DNA of 64,000 nt from Litoditis marina. Lineage: Eukaryota; Nematoda; Chromadorea; Rhabditida; Rhabditidae. Where the stretch lies: positions 1 through 64,000 of the forward strand of contig CAXIWQ010000432.1 in assembly GCA_964036275.1 (NCBI GenBank), read 5' to 3'. This document shows positions 37,001 to 48,769 of this stretch, one piece after another. Each line of letters opens with the position of its first letter. Position 1 is the first letter of the stretch. Position numbers and translations under genes: made by a program. The notes under the pieces are model-generated. The model did not search any database, had not been told where the DNA came from, and worked only from the letters and a program-made list of their open reading frames with translations.

Positions 37001-40000
37001 CGTCGTGCCACCCTCTGTTCCCGGTGCTCCTCGATACCAGAGAGGGAAGTTCGAGGATTCTGTCACCGTTGCGAACAAGAAGGGGAAGCCGCACGCATTC
37101 TTCACATTCACTGCGTCTCCAGATTGGGCAGAAGTGAAGGTAAGACTTTGAAGAGTTATGAAAACATTGACAATGAACAGGCTAATTCTGACTAATACTT
37201 GAATATTCGTTTTGATTAAGATTATAAATAAATTACAGAGTTATAAAACATTTTGGCAAATTGTATGTAGAAAAGTTCATCATGATTGTTGATTTGTAGC
37301 TATTTTAGTATTTTAAAATATGTTTATTAAAATAAATTGTAGTTACGAATAACTTCCACTCATAAAATGTGTTTTCAGGAGAACATCCCGAAAGGTGACA
37401 GCTGGGCGGATCATCCATTCGTCATTGCCGAAATCTTTAAAAAGAAGGCTACATTGTTCTTGAATGATGTATTGGGAAAACCGAAAGCCAAAGGAGGGAG
37501 AGGAAAGAGACATCCAGGTTTGTTTAAAATATTCATCATATTCTAAGGAGAAATCAAAAAAGTCGAAAAATAGGTAAAAACTGTCAAGTTATGGGTATTG
37601 TAAAAGAATGGTTACTGTAGTGAGGAACGTAAAAATGCGATCGACTATGATTTGGCTTCTTCCAGAATCTGTTAGTAAAACGTATCAGAGAGAGAGTTAC
37701 TGTAGTGAGGAACATAAAAATGCATTCGACTATAAATTGGTGTTTTTTAAAAATTAGTTATTAGGAAGTATCGGAGAGAGGGTTACTGTAGTGAGGAACA
37801 TAAAAAAACGTTTGACTATAATTTTACTTTTTTACAAATTTAATCAAAAGAGAAAAAGTATTGTATCGAATTATAAAGGTAGAAAAGGTCATTGTATCAA
37901 AATACGAAATATAGTGTTGTTTACAGTAAATTTGTAAAACACATCTAATTCATTTTTGTTCAAATTTCAATAGTTAGAAAGAATAAGGTTTCAAACGTGC
38001 AGTTTAAATTTATTCTATAAATGTTCCATTTCAGGTCGGTTTGGCGAGGTTCTGTGGTATGTCTACAGTATAGAATTTCAACAAAGAGGCATGCCACACA
38101 TGCACCTGATCGTCTGCTACAAGGACGGAATCAACACTCCCTTGGAAGTTGATCAGATGGTCCAGGCCTATCTCCCGAAGGTCCCTTCCCCAGAAGATCC
38201 GAACTATGAAGAACAGAGGAAGCTTCGAGAGTTGGTGGAACGATATATGGTCCACAAACCATGCGAGGGTGACCCAGAGGCATATTGTAATAAGGACAAG
38301 AAACCGTACTGGAAGTTGTGTTCCAAGAAGTTCCCGAAGAAGAATTCTGAAGTGACTGAAATGGGGGACCGCGACTATCCACAGTACAAGAGGCCAGCTG
38401 ATGGGGAAGTGGCCATGAAGTTGGTCCACAGAGGTTAGAATTACGAATCAATTAAACATTGTTATAAGAGGTGTAATAATGCTTTTTCTGGTTCGAATGT
38501 TTTCAAACTTTCGATTGTTTTACTTTTGATTGTTTTAATTTGCTCCGTCCGAAACGTATTCAAAAGGTAACTTATCATTTTCGCCATTTCGTTCTGTTTT
38601 GTTACTGTAAACTTTTATGTATTTCAGATGGGCGCATGGTCGAAGTGGAGGCCGACAATCGATATATTGTCCCCTACAACAAGGAACTTCTGTCCAAGTT
38701 CCAGTGCCACATCAACATCGAGATCGTGAGCCACATCAAGGTCCTCAAATATCTCTACAAATACATATACAAGGTGAATTATAAAGATTAATTATTTGTA
38801 ATTTTGAATAAAATAAAATAAGATGTGTAACGAGGTAATAATGTAAGTATGAAAGTTAATAGTCTGGGTTGTAGTTTGGTCTATGCTTTAATTTGTAATT
38901 TGATCTCAACTTAATTTTTTTATGTTTTTCTCGATGAATAAAAGCATGTTAATTGTATGAAATCATGCTGAAACGTAGTTTGACGTTAGAATTGTATTGT
39001 AGTCTGATACCTAATATGTTAATTTGTAGTTTGATCTGAAACTTTAATTTTCTAAATACTTCATTTCCAGGGATTTGACCGTGTGCTGCTCGAATGTATC
39101 GAGAACGTCGGAATCAACAATGGCACCCCGTTCGGCGTGGTTGGCCAGATGACGCAATCTGGGCACCTCCTGCACCCGGAAGGAGTGAAGATTCCACCGG
39201 GAGTCGCGGCAGTGAGTTTACAATTTTTTTTTAAAGAGATTACAGTACTTCTTTGTTTTTTCTTTCTTATATACATATGAATCAAACTCTTCTCGCTCCG
39301 ATTCTTTGGTTTTTAAATTAATTGAATAATTGAATTGCTTTCAATTTTCAGCAGCGAGAGGAGCAGGCGAAGCTGCTGCTCAAACGATCCGGAGTTCCTA
39401 TGTGAGTTTTGCATGTTTTATCATTTTTCCTTGGAGTAATTTTATTCAAGTTAATAGATTACTGTATACTTAATTTTCGATGTAAATTTATGTTTCTAAC
39501 CTATATTTCTGTTACTATTTCATTGTTTAATTGAAAAACCTAGCAATCATAAAACTGTGTTGTTTTAGTTGAAATTCATGGTCTCAATTTGTAAGCAACT
39601 GAAACTTCTTTTTAAAGTTTCAGTGTTTTGTGAAATTTCAGTCACGATGAGAACGGCAAGCCCACCCTCGTATACAACGAAGTCCACTTCATTCAAGATC
39701 TCCGAGCGATGACTTCGATTGAAGCAGCATGGGAGACGAGTGGCTATGAGAGATGTGGAAGTTCCCATACAGTAACCACACTGTACGTCCACAAACCGGA
39801 CGAGGAACCGGTCAACTACGCACCAGATCAGTTAGAAGACGTTGTCCGGGACATTGAGAGGAGAGACGTGGATTCCCGTCTCAAAGCCTGGTTCCATCTA
39901 AATTCGGATCTCGGACCGAATGGAGATCTGGCACGAACTCTCACTTACGATGAGATCCCGAAGTACTTCATCTACAAAAAGGGCAAGTGGACCAAGCGAA

Positions 40001-43000
40001 GATACGACTACAGCGAGCACATGATCGGACGAGTGAAGCCCGTTCAACCTCGCTTCCTAGAACAGTTCGCGATCAGATTGCTATGTCTGAATCAGAAGGG
40101 ACCTCAGTCGTTCTCCGAACTGCGAACTGTGGATGGAGAGGAGTATGACGACTTCGTATCAGCCGCAAAGGTCAGTTGACGTTTTGAGTAAAAAAAAAAA
40201 GGTTTTAAAAAGATTGGATAAAAATTGTAAACACTGATTTTGCTGTGTGACTAAAGAAAATATAAGAATAACCTCACTGTACACATGAACTATGATGTTC
40301 TCACTAAAATAAGTAAATTTGTATAATGATTGATTACTGTAGCTTTATTTCTGCTGTGTGATTGTGAAAATAATCAAGATACGTTCGATATTGTGTTCTA
40401 AGTAAAGTTCACGAATCATGTTCATGTCATGAATTTGTACTTATTTTACAGGCACTCCGTTTGATGAACAATGAGCTGGAGTACCACTTTGCGATGGTTG
40501 AAGCAGAGGACTTGGAGAAGCCGACTGTCCTCAGGAGATTGTTCATCTCTATTCTACTGTTTTGCCATCCTGCCAATCCCAGGGAGCTGTGGGACATGCA
40601 CAAGGTAAGTGATTGAAATGCGATATATTGGTTTAGTATAATAATGCAAGAAGTAGTTGAAAAGAGAAGTATGGTACAAAATTTCCGCTGTGTATCTTCA
40701 TCACTTTTTGTCTCTTCGAACGAAATTTTTTTTAATATGTATGCTAAAAGTTTTGTATATTATTGAAAACAATCATATTAAGTTTTACTTTATACTTGAA
40801 TTTGAACAAAATGAATGTTTTTCAGCAGTTCATGTATCAGAATGACCTGTGGTCACCGGCTGTCAATGAGGCGTATGCGTTGTACCATATTCGGAGTGGT
40901 CTACGCGCTCATGAGATGGATCTGTCGGACTTTGATCTTCCAGGTAAATCCTATTATAATGTTGGTACAATCTTGTTTCAGTTTCAAGAAGTTTTTTTTC
41001 TCATTCTGAGTGAAAAATGAAGTTGTGAAATTAAATTTGACAAGAAAAGTAGAATTGGGAACATTAAATCAACTTGGTTATGGAGTTATTAACTGTATTA
41101 GTGTCATCCATTTTGTGTAGAAACTGTCGAATGTTGATCTTCTATGAATGAAACATTCATATAAAAATACTTCAGGAGTCAACGAGAATCTCCTGCCAGC
41201 TCTGAAGAACAGAGTTGATGATCTGATAGGCGAATCATTTTCAATCAGTGAAAGTGCGCAGAAAGGCAACATTTTATATGAGGTTAGTTTTAAAACAATA
41301 ATCCAACTTTGTGATTAGAACTTTATTAAAACAGTACTATTTTCATAGATTTCAGTTTAAAAGTAAGAAATCTACAATATATCGGTGTTTAAATGTGTTT
41401 ACGGAATTATATTTTCATTGTAGTGTTAGTTCTCAGAATATTAAGTAAAATGAGGTAAAAAAAACAGCATTTCCTGTTTTTTTCAAAGTACTTTTCAAAA
41501 TAGTGTATCCCAAACTTTCTGCTGTGTTTCACATTGATTCACGACTCTTCAGATCATGTCTGATGAGCAAAAGACAGTCATTAACCGGATTCTACGTGCA
41601 GCCTCGGACCGGACCGGACCGAACACGTTCTTTATTGAGGGAGCTGGAGGAACTGGCAAAACATTCGTTTATGAGTGTCTGTTCCACCTTCTACAGGGAG
41701 AAAGAATGAAGGTGATTTTACAACTATCAAAACATTGTACAATATGCCGAGGTTTATCAACAGCGGAACATGAAAACTATCTTCATTTTGTTGATGTTTT
41801 TTGTTGAACTTTTCAGAAGTTTTTCTTCAAGTATAACATATATGACTGTTGCAGGTAATTTCCTGTGCGCACACTGGAGTGGCGGCGAATCTTCTCATCA
41901 ACGGACAGACAGCACATCGAGCATTTGGTTTGCCATTGAAGATGGAAGAAAACGCTAGATCTCACATAGATGTGGGAAGCGCCAAAGGTATGTTTTTCTA
42001 CACGTATTACTATTTCATGAAAACTGAGGTTAAACGTCAACTTGTAATCAATTGTTTCTAATTAGGGATACTGTAATGATGTACGTAAAAATGGTTTCAA
42101 CTATAAACATATAAATAAACTCGACTAAATGTTACGTGAAAAAAAACGTACCTTTTTCTTATCCATATATTGATTAATGCAAAAAATGAACAAATGGAAT
42201 TAATAAATCATAGCAATAGGGTTACTGTAATGAGGGACGTAGAAATAATTTAGATTATCAATATATAAATGAACCCAACTATGTACTAATAAGCTGGTAA
42301 ATACCTTTTTGTCAGCTTCATATTAGTTGTTATGAATTATGAACGAGTGAAATCAATAAATCTTGGGAATTAGGTCACTGTAATGAGCAACATAAAGGTG
42401 ATTTTGACTATGAACGTTCAAACGAATTCAAATATATGTTAAGTAAATTGATATATAACTTTACTTCTCAACTTTATAATAGTTCTTCTCTCTTTCTCCT
42501 TCTCAACTTTATAATAGTTCAAACGAAATATGAACGAGTGTACGGACATAGTTATGAAAACAGGATTACTGTAATGAGAATCGTGAGAATAATTTAAACT
42601 ATAAACGTAAACATAATTTCAAACAAATGTTAAACAAGTTGCAAATGTTTTTCATTACATGTTTATGTTACTTCTTGTTAAACGTAAAGACATGTAATGA
42701 GTGACTCATGAAATCAGGGTTACTGTAATGAGCATCATAGAAATAGATTCGACTATAATTTTTTTTGAGGTTTATTAAAATTGTTTATTTTAGCGGACGA
42801 GTTACGATCCGTGTCAGCCGTGATATGGGATGAGGCCACGATGACTGATCGTCGTGCACTCGACGCTGTCGATGGATTTCTCCGATTTCTCCATGATGAC
42901 TATGCCCATCTTCCTTTTGGTGGAGTTTTGATGATCTTCGGTGGAGATTGGCGCCAGACAATGCCGATCGTAGAAGACATCTATGGAGAAGAAATCGTAC

Positions 43001-44726
43001 AGTACACTCTCAAAAGGTCTGCTCTGTGGTCAGACGTGCAACAACTACATTTGACGGAGAACCAACGGATTCTGAAGAGCAGCAGCAATGCTACAGAGGC
43101 AAAGGTGATTATATGATTGAATAGTTCATTGAACAGTTGTACTTTAAAATCAATTCTCACTTATTATGTTTTGAACGTTAACAATTATTTCTTCAATTCA
43201 AGCTTCTCAGTTTTTTTTTTCCATTTTTCTCATATTTTCTTACTTTTTTGTATTTATTTTTAACATGGTTTCTTGTATATCTGAAATACATTGAAATGTA
43301 TTCCAGGAATTTTCCGAGTTCCTCCTGGCAGTAGGAGAGGGTCGAAACTACTCCGATCCCGTGAAGCAGATGGTGACCGTACCCGAAAGTATGATGATGA
43401 AAAAAGAGGGTGACGTCATCAGATGGCTATATGGAGACTGCTCTCACATCTCGGATGAAATGGTGGAGAAATCCTGTCTCCTCTCTGTGGACAATCGAAC
43501 TGCTCTGGAGATAAGTGATCAGGTAAATGCCACTTTATTTAACTTTATTTGGTTGCGTTACTTAGAAGAAAATCCGTAGTTGTGTCTTTTTATTGTGAGC
43601 TTTCACGTTTAAAGTAGAGTTTCCCACGTTTTGTTCACGTAATACGTGAAACACAGTTTGCAATGCAATATGTGATATCAACACATAGTAAGACGTTGTA
43701 TCATAAAGGTTCAGTAAATATACATCGAAACAGTTAATTCTATGTGTGCACGTGTTTTCACGTTTTTTAAATGATTTTAACGATTTCTAAATATTTATCG
43801 TCATTTGACTCGTATTTCAGATATTGGATCGACTACCGGGAGACAAGAAGTGCATGTTTGCCATTGACGAGGCCGATTCGGATAAGGGATTCATGGCCCT
43901 GGATCCGGAATCTTACCGGAACATGACGCCGGCCGGTCTGCCACCCCATTGTCTCTATCTCAAAGAGAACTGCCACGTCATCCTTTTGAGAAATCTCAAC
44001 GTGAATCTGGGACTGTGCAACGGCAGTCGATTGAAGGTGGTCCAGATCAATGAAGATGTGAGTTCCAATTTTTATAGTTCTTTATAGTTTTATAGTTTTT
44101 TATAGTGAAAAGTACGGTTTATTGTAATAGTACCAAAATTCACTTTATGTTGCAACGTGTAAAAACAAAACGCATTGAATACTTAATGAAATGTAACTTC
44201 ATTTGTTACAAAAATATTCAATATACCAAAAAATAATAATCTACTGTATGTCTTGATTTTTGCTGTGTGAAAACATGATTTTACTGTTTTTTTTTCAAAA
44301 AAAAGTAGAATTGTTTGTATTTCTCTAATAATAGTATAATATATGTCCAAAATTTATGCTGTGTAAAATATGTCATTTGTGAAAATATTTCAGACTCTGG
44401 TGTGCCACCCTCTGCATCGTACCAGCCGGACTCCCAAGGTAGTGGTATTGCACAGGTGTCTGATGACACCGGCGCACTGTTCCGGCAAAGAGTACTCGTT
44501 CAAGAGGAAGCAGTTCCCAATCCGTCTCGCCTATGCCCTGACTATCAACAAGAGTCAGGGATTGACTCTGGACAGAGTAGGACTTGTACTTCGCACCCAT
44601 TGTTTCAGTCACGGTCAACTTTATGTAGCTCTCAGTCGCGTGAAACGCATGGCTGACATCAAGATCTACAGTTTCGCTAAGACTAATTTGATTCGTAACG
44701 TTGTTTTCCCATCTTTGCTCATTTGA
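25992..44726 (+). CDS. Macrodomain-Rep-helicase fusion protein of Helitron copy B
   Basis: N-terminal exons: 25992-26085, 26646-26867, 27112-27233, 27460-27564, 27833-28080, 28221-28289, 28605-28669, 28766-28873, 29236-29531, 29687-29839; then, after a 4.2-kb satellite intron, 34014-34427, 34661-34776, 35006-35153, 35319-35477, 35698-35787, 36022-36102, 36199-36264, 36469-36659, 36929-37139, 37379-37517, 38035-38433, 38628-38773, 39071-39211, 39352-39401, 39642-40170, 40452-40604, 40826-40943, 41176-41282, 41553-41711, 41855-41987, 42794-43104, 43307-43522, 43821-44057, 44394-44726. All phases join; about 2042 residues. Macrodomain-like region about 3-195; zinc finger CPYC...CCH at 363-384; acidic insert about 633-852; HUH H1054/H1056; tyrosines Y1207 and Y1211; Walker A 1610-1617; Walker B D1690-E1691; QLYVALSRV near 2007. 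The first ATG in frame after the upstream acceptor was chosen; the true start and the exon 1-2 junction are the least certain parts. Confidence 0.88.
26240..26715 (+). repeat. 70-bp minisatellite in intron 1, last unit forms the start of exon 2
   Basis: Seven units with an exact 70-bp period (GTTTGATCTT at 26251, 26321, 26391, 26461, 26531, 26601 and 26671). Each contains TTGTAGTTTGATC, GATTTCAATAGAAATGTC and, in most units, TACATTTCAGTTAGCGT, a ready-made splice acceptor. Only after the sixth acceptor is the frame open, because the last unit reads TTTGAAG where the others read TTTGTAG. Confidence 0.9.
29870..33870 (+). repeat. 140-bp intronic satellite (S1) of copy B
   Basis: About 28 monomers of 140 bp fill the intron between the exons ending at 29839 and starting at 34014. 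The first and last monomers are diverged, while those from about 31900 to 33760 are almost the same, as expected for recent homogenisation. Sub-variants alternate (CATGAACC versus CATCAACC or CATTAACC after the TTCCACGTTT block), giving 280-bp dimers at 30150-30690. A variant with CACTTATAAGTGTGTGATG occupies about 31220-31810. Irregular monomers occur near 30795 (truncation) and 31140 (short duplication). Confidence 0.95.
37605..37805 (+). repeat. Intronic repeat with TTACTGTAGTGAGGAAC core, three copies
   Basis: Three units about 85 bp apart in the intron before the HUH exon of copy B, each starting TTACTGTAGTGAGGAAC and ending in a CGACTATA-like sequence. The matching intron in copy A has two units. 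Confidence 0.7.
42060..42765 (+). repeat. Intronic repeat with TACTGTAATGAG core, copy B
   Basis: Five units of about 145-200 bp fill the intron between exons 41855-41987 and 42794-43104, at the same place as in copy A. A short CTTTATAATAGTTC duplication and a TTCTCTCTTTCTCCTTCTC insert near 42470-42510 are specific to copy B. Confidence 0.7.
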
Positions 44727-44942
44727 TGTGTCATTGTAGTTTGAAATGCCTCTCTTTTCATACAAATGTCTTTTTTGTTCTCACGTGAACACATTTGTAT
44801 AGTTTTCATCGGACGTGAGAATAAGAACGACAATAGTATTTCTATTTCTAATTGTTTGAGCATTTGTAAATTCATTGAATATATGTATTATAATCATTCA
44901 GCTGTTTTCATTTGATAATTAACTTCACGTAGAATTTCATTC

Positions 44943-44979
<37 letters not shown>

Positions 44980-45590
44980 ACTTTGTTTATTTCAAAACGT
45001 TCGTAGTATCTTTTATCCTCACATGGTTAGATTTGAGTAGTTTCCATCGAATAACAAACACATGTGTAGATGAAAAAGACTGTGAATGATTATATTTCTA
45101 ATACTTCTTCGCACATCAGTTAAAGTGAAGTTATTTAGTTTGTCATAATATATTTTGAAGATTCGATAGTATTTTCCATTCTCACATGAACACTTTTCAT
45201 CAAGTAATCAGCATACGTGAAAATGAAAAAGACTTTGATTTAGTGTACTTCTAATTATTTGAGCATTCGTTACAATGAGCCCATTCAATTGGTCATAATA
45301 TTGATTTTAATGAGATTACTTTCTTCTGTCAAGAACTTGAACTTTACCTCGCATCGAACCAATGTTCAAAATGAATTCTTATGTTTCAACCATTCAACTT
45401 TCGTTTCTTAATTTCAACTATTAATATAAACTACGTTATTACTATAACACATCTCAACTTGTTGTATATAATTTATGAAACTGAATGAATCTTGTATATA
45501 AAATGTTCGAAAATCTGTAAAACTATGTGAAATGTTAGTCAATTGTTCCAACAACCCCTGATAATGAACTCATAATGAATTGATGATTGT
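44727..45590 (+). other. Spacer downstream of Rep/helicase in copy B; OB-fold gene absent
   Basis: No exon is recognisable. The first 400 bases align with the spacer of copy A (to about 45135), then homology stops where copy A continues toward its OB-fold gene. A (TA)n tract lies at 44949-44977. The stretch 45160-45280 looks like a diverged repeat of 44755-44880 (CTCACATGAACAC, GAAAATGAAAAAGAC and TTTGAGCATT blocks). Confidence 0.6.
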
Positions 45591-45960
45591 TCAACGGCTG
45601 AAATGTACGTCAGTGTTTATACGAAAGATCAGAAGACATCAGAGCTACAAACTGATATGTTGACGTTGAAGATAGTTGCAAATGCGTAAATAGTTGGGAC
45701 ATAGATAGTAAATGATAGTACAACAAGTCAGATGTACGAGGATTCTGATTCTGAAGGTCAGAAGACGTCAAAACTGAAAACTAACATATTGACGTCGGAA
45801 ATAGTTCTAAATGCCGTAGATACTTAGTATATAATTAGATAGTGTCAGTACAACGTGTCGAATGTACATAAAGTAAAATTCAGAAGTCCAGATGACGTCT
45901 ACAAGCTAAAATGAGCCTCAAACGTTGCAACAACTTTGTAAGAACTCCGAACTTCACAGA
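45590..45960 (+). repeat. 130-bp iteron-like repeats near the 3' end of copy B
   Basis: Three diverged monomers of the same family as the array in copy A, with CAGAAGAC(G/A)TCA and ATTGACGTC blocks and a GATAGTACAAC landmark. They lie about 35-400 bp inside the 3' end. Confidence 0.8.
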
Positions 45961-45993
45961 ACTTCTCTAAAACTTACTTAACTCTCCGGGGGT

Positions 45994-46034
45994 CTGGGGG
46001 CGGAGTCCCCAGCTAGGCCGCTTTAGCGGCCTAG
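45994..46034 (+). other. Helitron 3' terminal double hairpin of copy B, ending CTAG
   Basis: Same structure as in copy A. The first stem carries one change (GTCCCCAG instead of GCCCCCAG). The second stem CTAGGCCGC/GCGGCCTAG with a TTTA loop is perfect. TC of unit n1 follows directly. Confidence 0.75.
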
Positions 46035-47210
46035 TCACCCCTCCTATACATAGAGTTATCTGCCCGCCGCATGTGAACATTGTTTACGATTAACTTTGGA
46101 CCTCCAAAACTTCCGTAAGACTTTAACTTTCAAAACTCTATATATCATAGTAGTAGAGGTCCCCGCCATACGTGTCTTGCTCCGTGTCCCGAATTCTACG
46201 AATGTCTGAAAATTCTCACCTAAAAATTCATCTCGCTTCAAAGATGCTGGACATATACTTTTTATTTCATTTTAATATACATCCGGTAGAGACATGACTA
46301 TATGCAAAAAATTACCTAAAGTACATCAGCTAACTTTCGAGAAATATCGATCGGAAATTTTCAAAGTGATTTTTCGGTAGGTCAAAAACAGAAATGTTTT
46401 AGTTTCTCTATATAATACAACTATATAGACGTGTACAGAAAACATATCCGAGACCTGAACTTTCAATGTCAAAAATGACGATTTTCGTTTTTTCGCTGAT
46501 TTTCAACATGTACTTTGCTTATTTCTAAAGAATGAATAAACAAGAAATTCTGAATATGATACGTACGGATAGAGAACTTCCAGCAAATGGTGTCTCAACT
46601 TTCAGATCTCAAAAATGTTCATAGACAAAAAAGTTACATCATCACAAAGTTCAAAAAACACTCCAAAAACGTCGATTCCAGAGAAACTCAAGAAATCCAG
46701 CGATAAGCCCTAATTTTCTGGTGCTTAAAAATTGAAGCTTTCAAAATGTAGTTCACGGATAGAATATGAGAGTTTTCTGCAATATAAAGATACATAAATT
46801 TTTCAACTTTTTCATAATGTACGTATGTGACATTTCGATAGTGGCTCAAATCGTTCCAAACTGAGATATCTTAGATCTGATAGTGTTTTACGATAGGACC
46901 CAATGATAGTTGAGAGATATCCAAAAACGAAGCTTTCAAATATAGTTTGAGCCGAGTTTTCGAATTTCCAAAGTGGAACTATACTCATAGTTCATTTTTC
47001 GTGGTTTCTGTTAGAGAAGGAATTCGAACTTGATAGTTGTACCATAGATATTATAGTACTGTAGGAACGTCAAAACTACAAAACATGTCGAAACATGGCT
47101 AAAAATGACAAAACTTCGTAAAATTACCTATAAACTTCTACAAAGCTACCAATAACCAACAGGGGGGGTCTGGGGGTACCCCCCAGCTAGGTCGGCGATA
47201 GCCGGCCTAG
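46035..47210 (+). mobile_element. Non-autonomous Helitron unit n1 (1176 bp)
   Basis: This unit starts TCACCCCTCC and ends in the hairpin pair CTGGGGG-TA-CCCCCCAG (47170-47186) and CTAGGTCGGC-GATA-GCCGGCCTAG (47187-47210). It is about 380 bp shorter than the other units because it jumps from the TAGTACTGTAGGA block straight to the AACTACAAAACATGTC block, so it has no 130-bp monomer. No coding capacity is seen. Confidence 0.78.
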
Positions 47211-48769
47211 TCACCCCTCCTATACATAGAGTTATCTGCCCGCCGCATGTGAACATTGTTTACGATTAACTTTGGACCTCCAAAACTTCCGTAAGACTTC
47301 AACTTTCAAAACCTTATATACCATGATAGTATAGGCCCCCGCCGTCCGCCGCTCCGCCATACTTTTCCATTCCAAGAATCTTAGAAAATATGAGCTCAAA
47401 ATGCTACAGAACGATCTTCAGCTGTAAGATCTGGTTCTATTACCAATTTAATATACTACCTACGGAGACATGTTCGTATGCAAAATTTCGACCAAAGTAC
47501 ATCAGGTAGTTTTCGAGAAATATCGATTGAAAATTTTCAAAGTGATTTTTCGGTAGATCAAAAACGGAAATGTTCTACTTTCTTTACATAATATAACTAT
47601 ATAGACGTGTACAGAAAACATATCCGAGACCCGAACTTTCAATGTCAAAAATGACGATTTTCGTTTTTTTGCTGATTTTCAACATGTACTTTGCTTATTT
47701 CTGAAAAATGGATGGACGAGAGATCCTCAATTTGATACGTGCAAATAGAGAACATCCAGTAGGTGGTTTCTCAACTTTCAGATCTCAAAAATGTTCATAG
47801 ACAAAAAAGTTACATCATCACAAAGTTCAAAGAACAGTACAAAATCGTCGATTCTATAGTAACTCAAGAAATCCAGCGATGAGCCCCAATTTTCTGGTGC
47901 TTAAAAATTGAAGCTTCCAAAATGTAGTTCATGGATAGAATATGAGAGTTTTCTGCAATGTAAAGATACAGAAATTTTTCAACTTTTTTATAATGTACGT
48001 ATGTGACATTTTGATAGTGGCTCAAATCGTTCAAAACCGAGATATCTTAAATCTGATAGTATTTTACGATAGAACCCATTGATAGTTGAGAGATATCCAG
48101 AAACCAAGTTTTCAAATAAACTTTGAGCCGAGTTCTCGAATTTCCAAAGTGGAACCAAACTCATAGTTCATTTTTCGAGATTTCCATTAGAGACGGAATT
48201 CGAATTTGATAATTGTACCATAGATATTAGAGTACTGTAGGAGGATTACCACCATAGTGTAGAACTGAAAATACCACTTCAAATTTCCCATCGAAAATCA
48301 ATATTTCTGTAAGTTGGCTGAGCTGGCTTATCGGGTCACGTGACTGAAATCGTCAACATAATCTTTGATGTCTTAACAGATTTCACGTTCAACGTTAGAT
48401 TTCTACTTGATAATACTTAGATACTCCTCTCAACATCACGTGGGTGCCAGAAGTGAAATTCTACTGACGACGAGCATAATTCTGAAGTCCAGAAGACGTC
48501 AGAACTTGAAACTGATATTTTGACGTCCAAGTTAGTTCTAAGTGCCTTAGATAGTTAGTACATTGATAGTAGATGATAGTACGACATGTTGGATGTACTA
48601 CGACTCAGATTCAGAATAACAGAAGACGTCAAAACTACAAAACATGTCCAAACATGGCTAAACATGTCAAAACTTTGTAAAATTACCTATAAACTTCTAC
48701 AAAGCTACCAATAACCAACAGGGGGGGTCTGGGGGTACCCCCCAGCTAGGTCGGCGATAGCCGGCCTAG
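47211..48769 (+). mobile_element. Non-autonomous Helitron unit n2 (1559 bp)
   Basis: Full-type short unit: TCACCCCTCC start, a 5' part of about 1.05 kb related to the 5' region of copies B and C, a middle block with TAAGTTGGCTGAGCTGGC and TCACGTGACTG, one to two 130-bp monomers, and the GATA-loop hairpin ending CTAG. No gene. Confidence 0.8.

Larger units (their letters stand above)
24028..46034 (+). mobile_element. Autonomous Helitron copy B, complete (about 22.0 kb)
   Basis: This copy starts at TCACCCCTCG directly after the CTAG end of copy A and ends with CTAG at 46031-46034, directly followed by the TC start of unit n1. Contents: a 5' region shared with the short units, a 34-exon gene for a macrodomain-Rep-helicase protein, about three 130-bp monomers and the same double hairpin as copy A. 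It lacks the OB-fold gene found in A. No flanking A...T target site can be seen because both neighbours are Helitron sequence. Confidence 0.82.

Noticed and set aside
46056..46241. Short minus-strand frames in the n units (46056-46241, 49458-49709, 51020-51319, 51946-52146, 53503-53703)
   Set aside because: Present only in some units, with different lengths and frames; no conservation beyond that of the DNA repeat.
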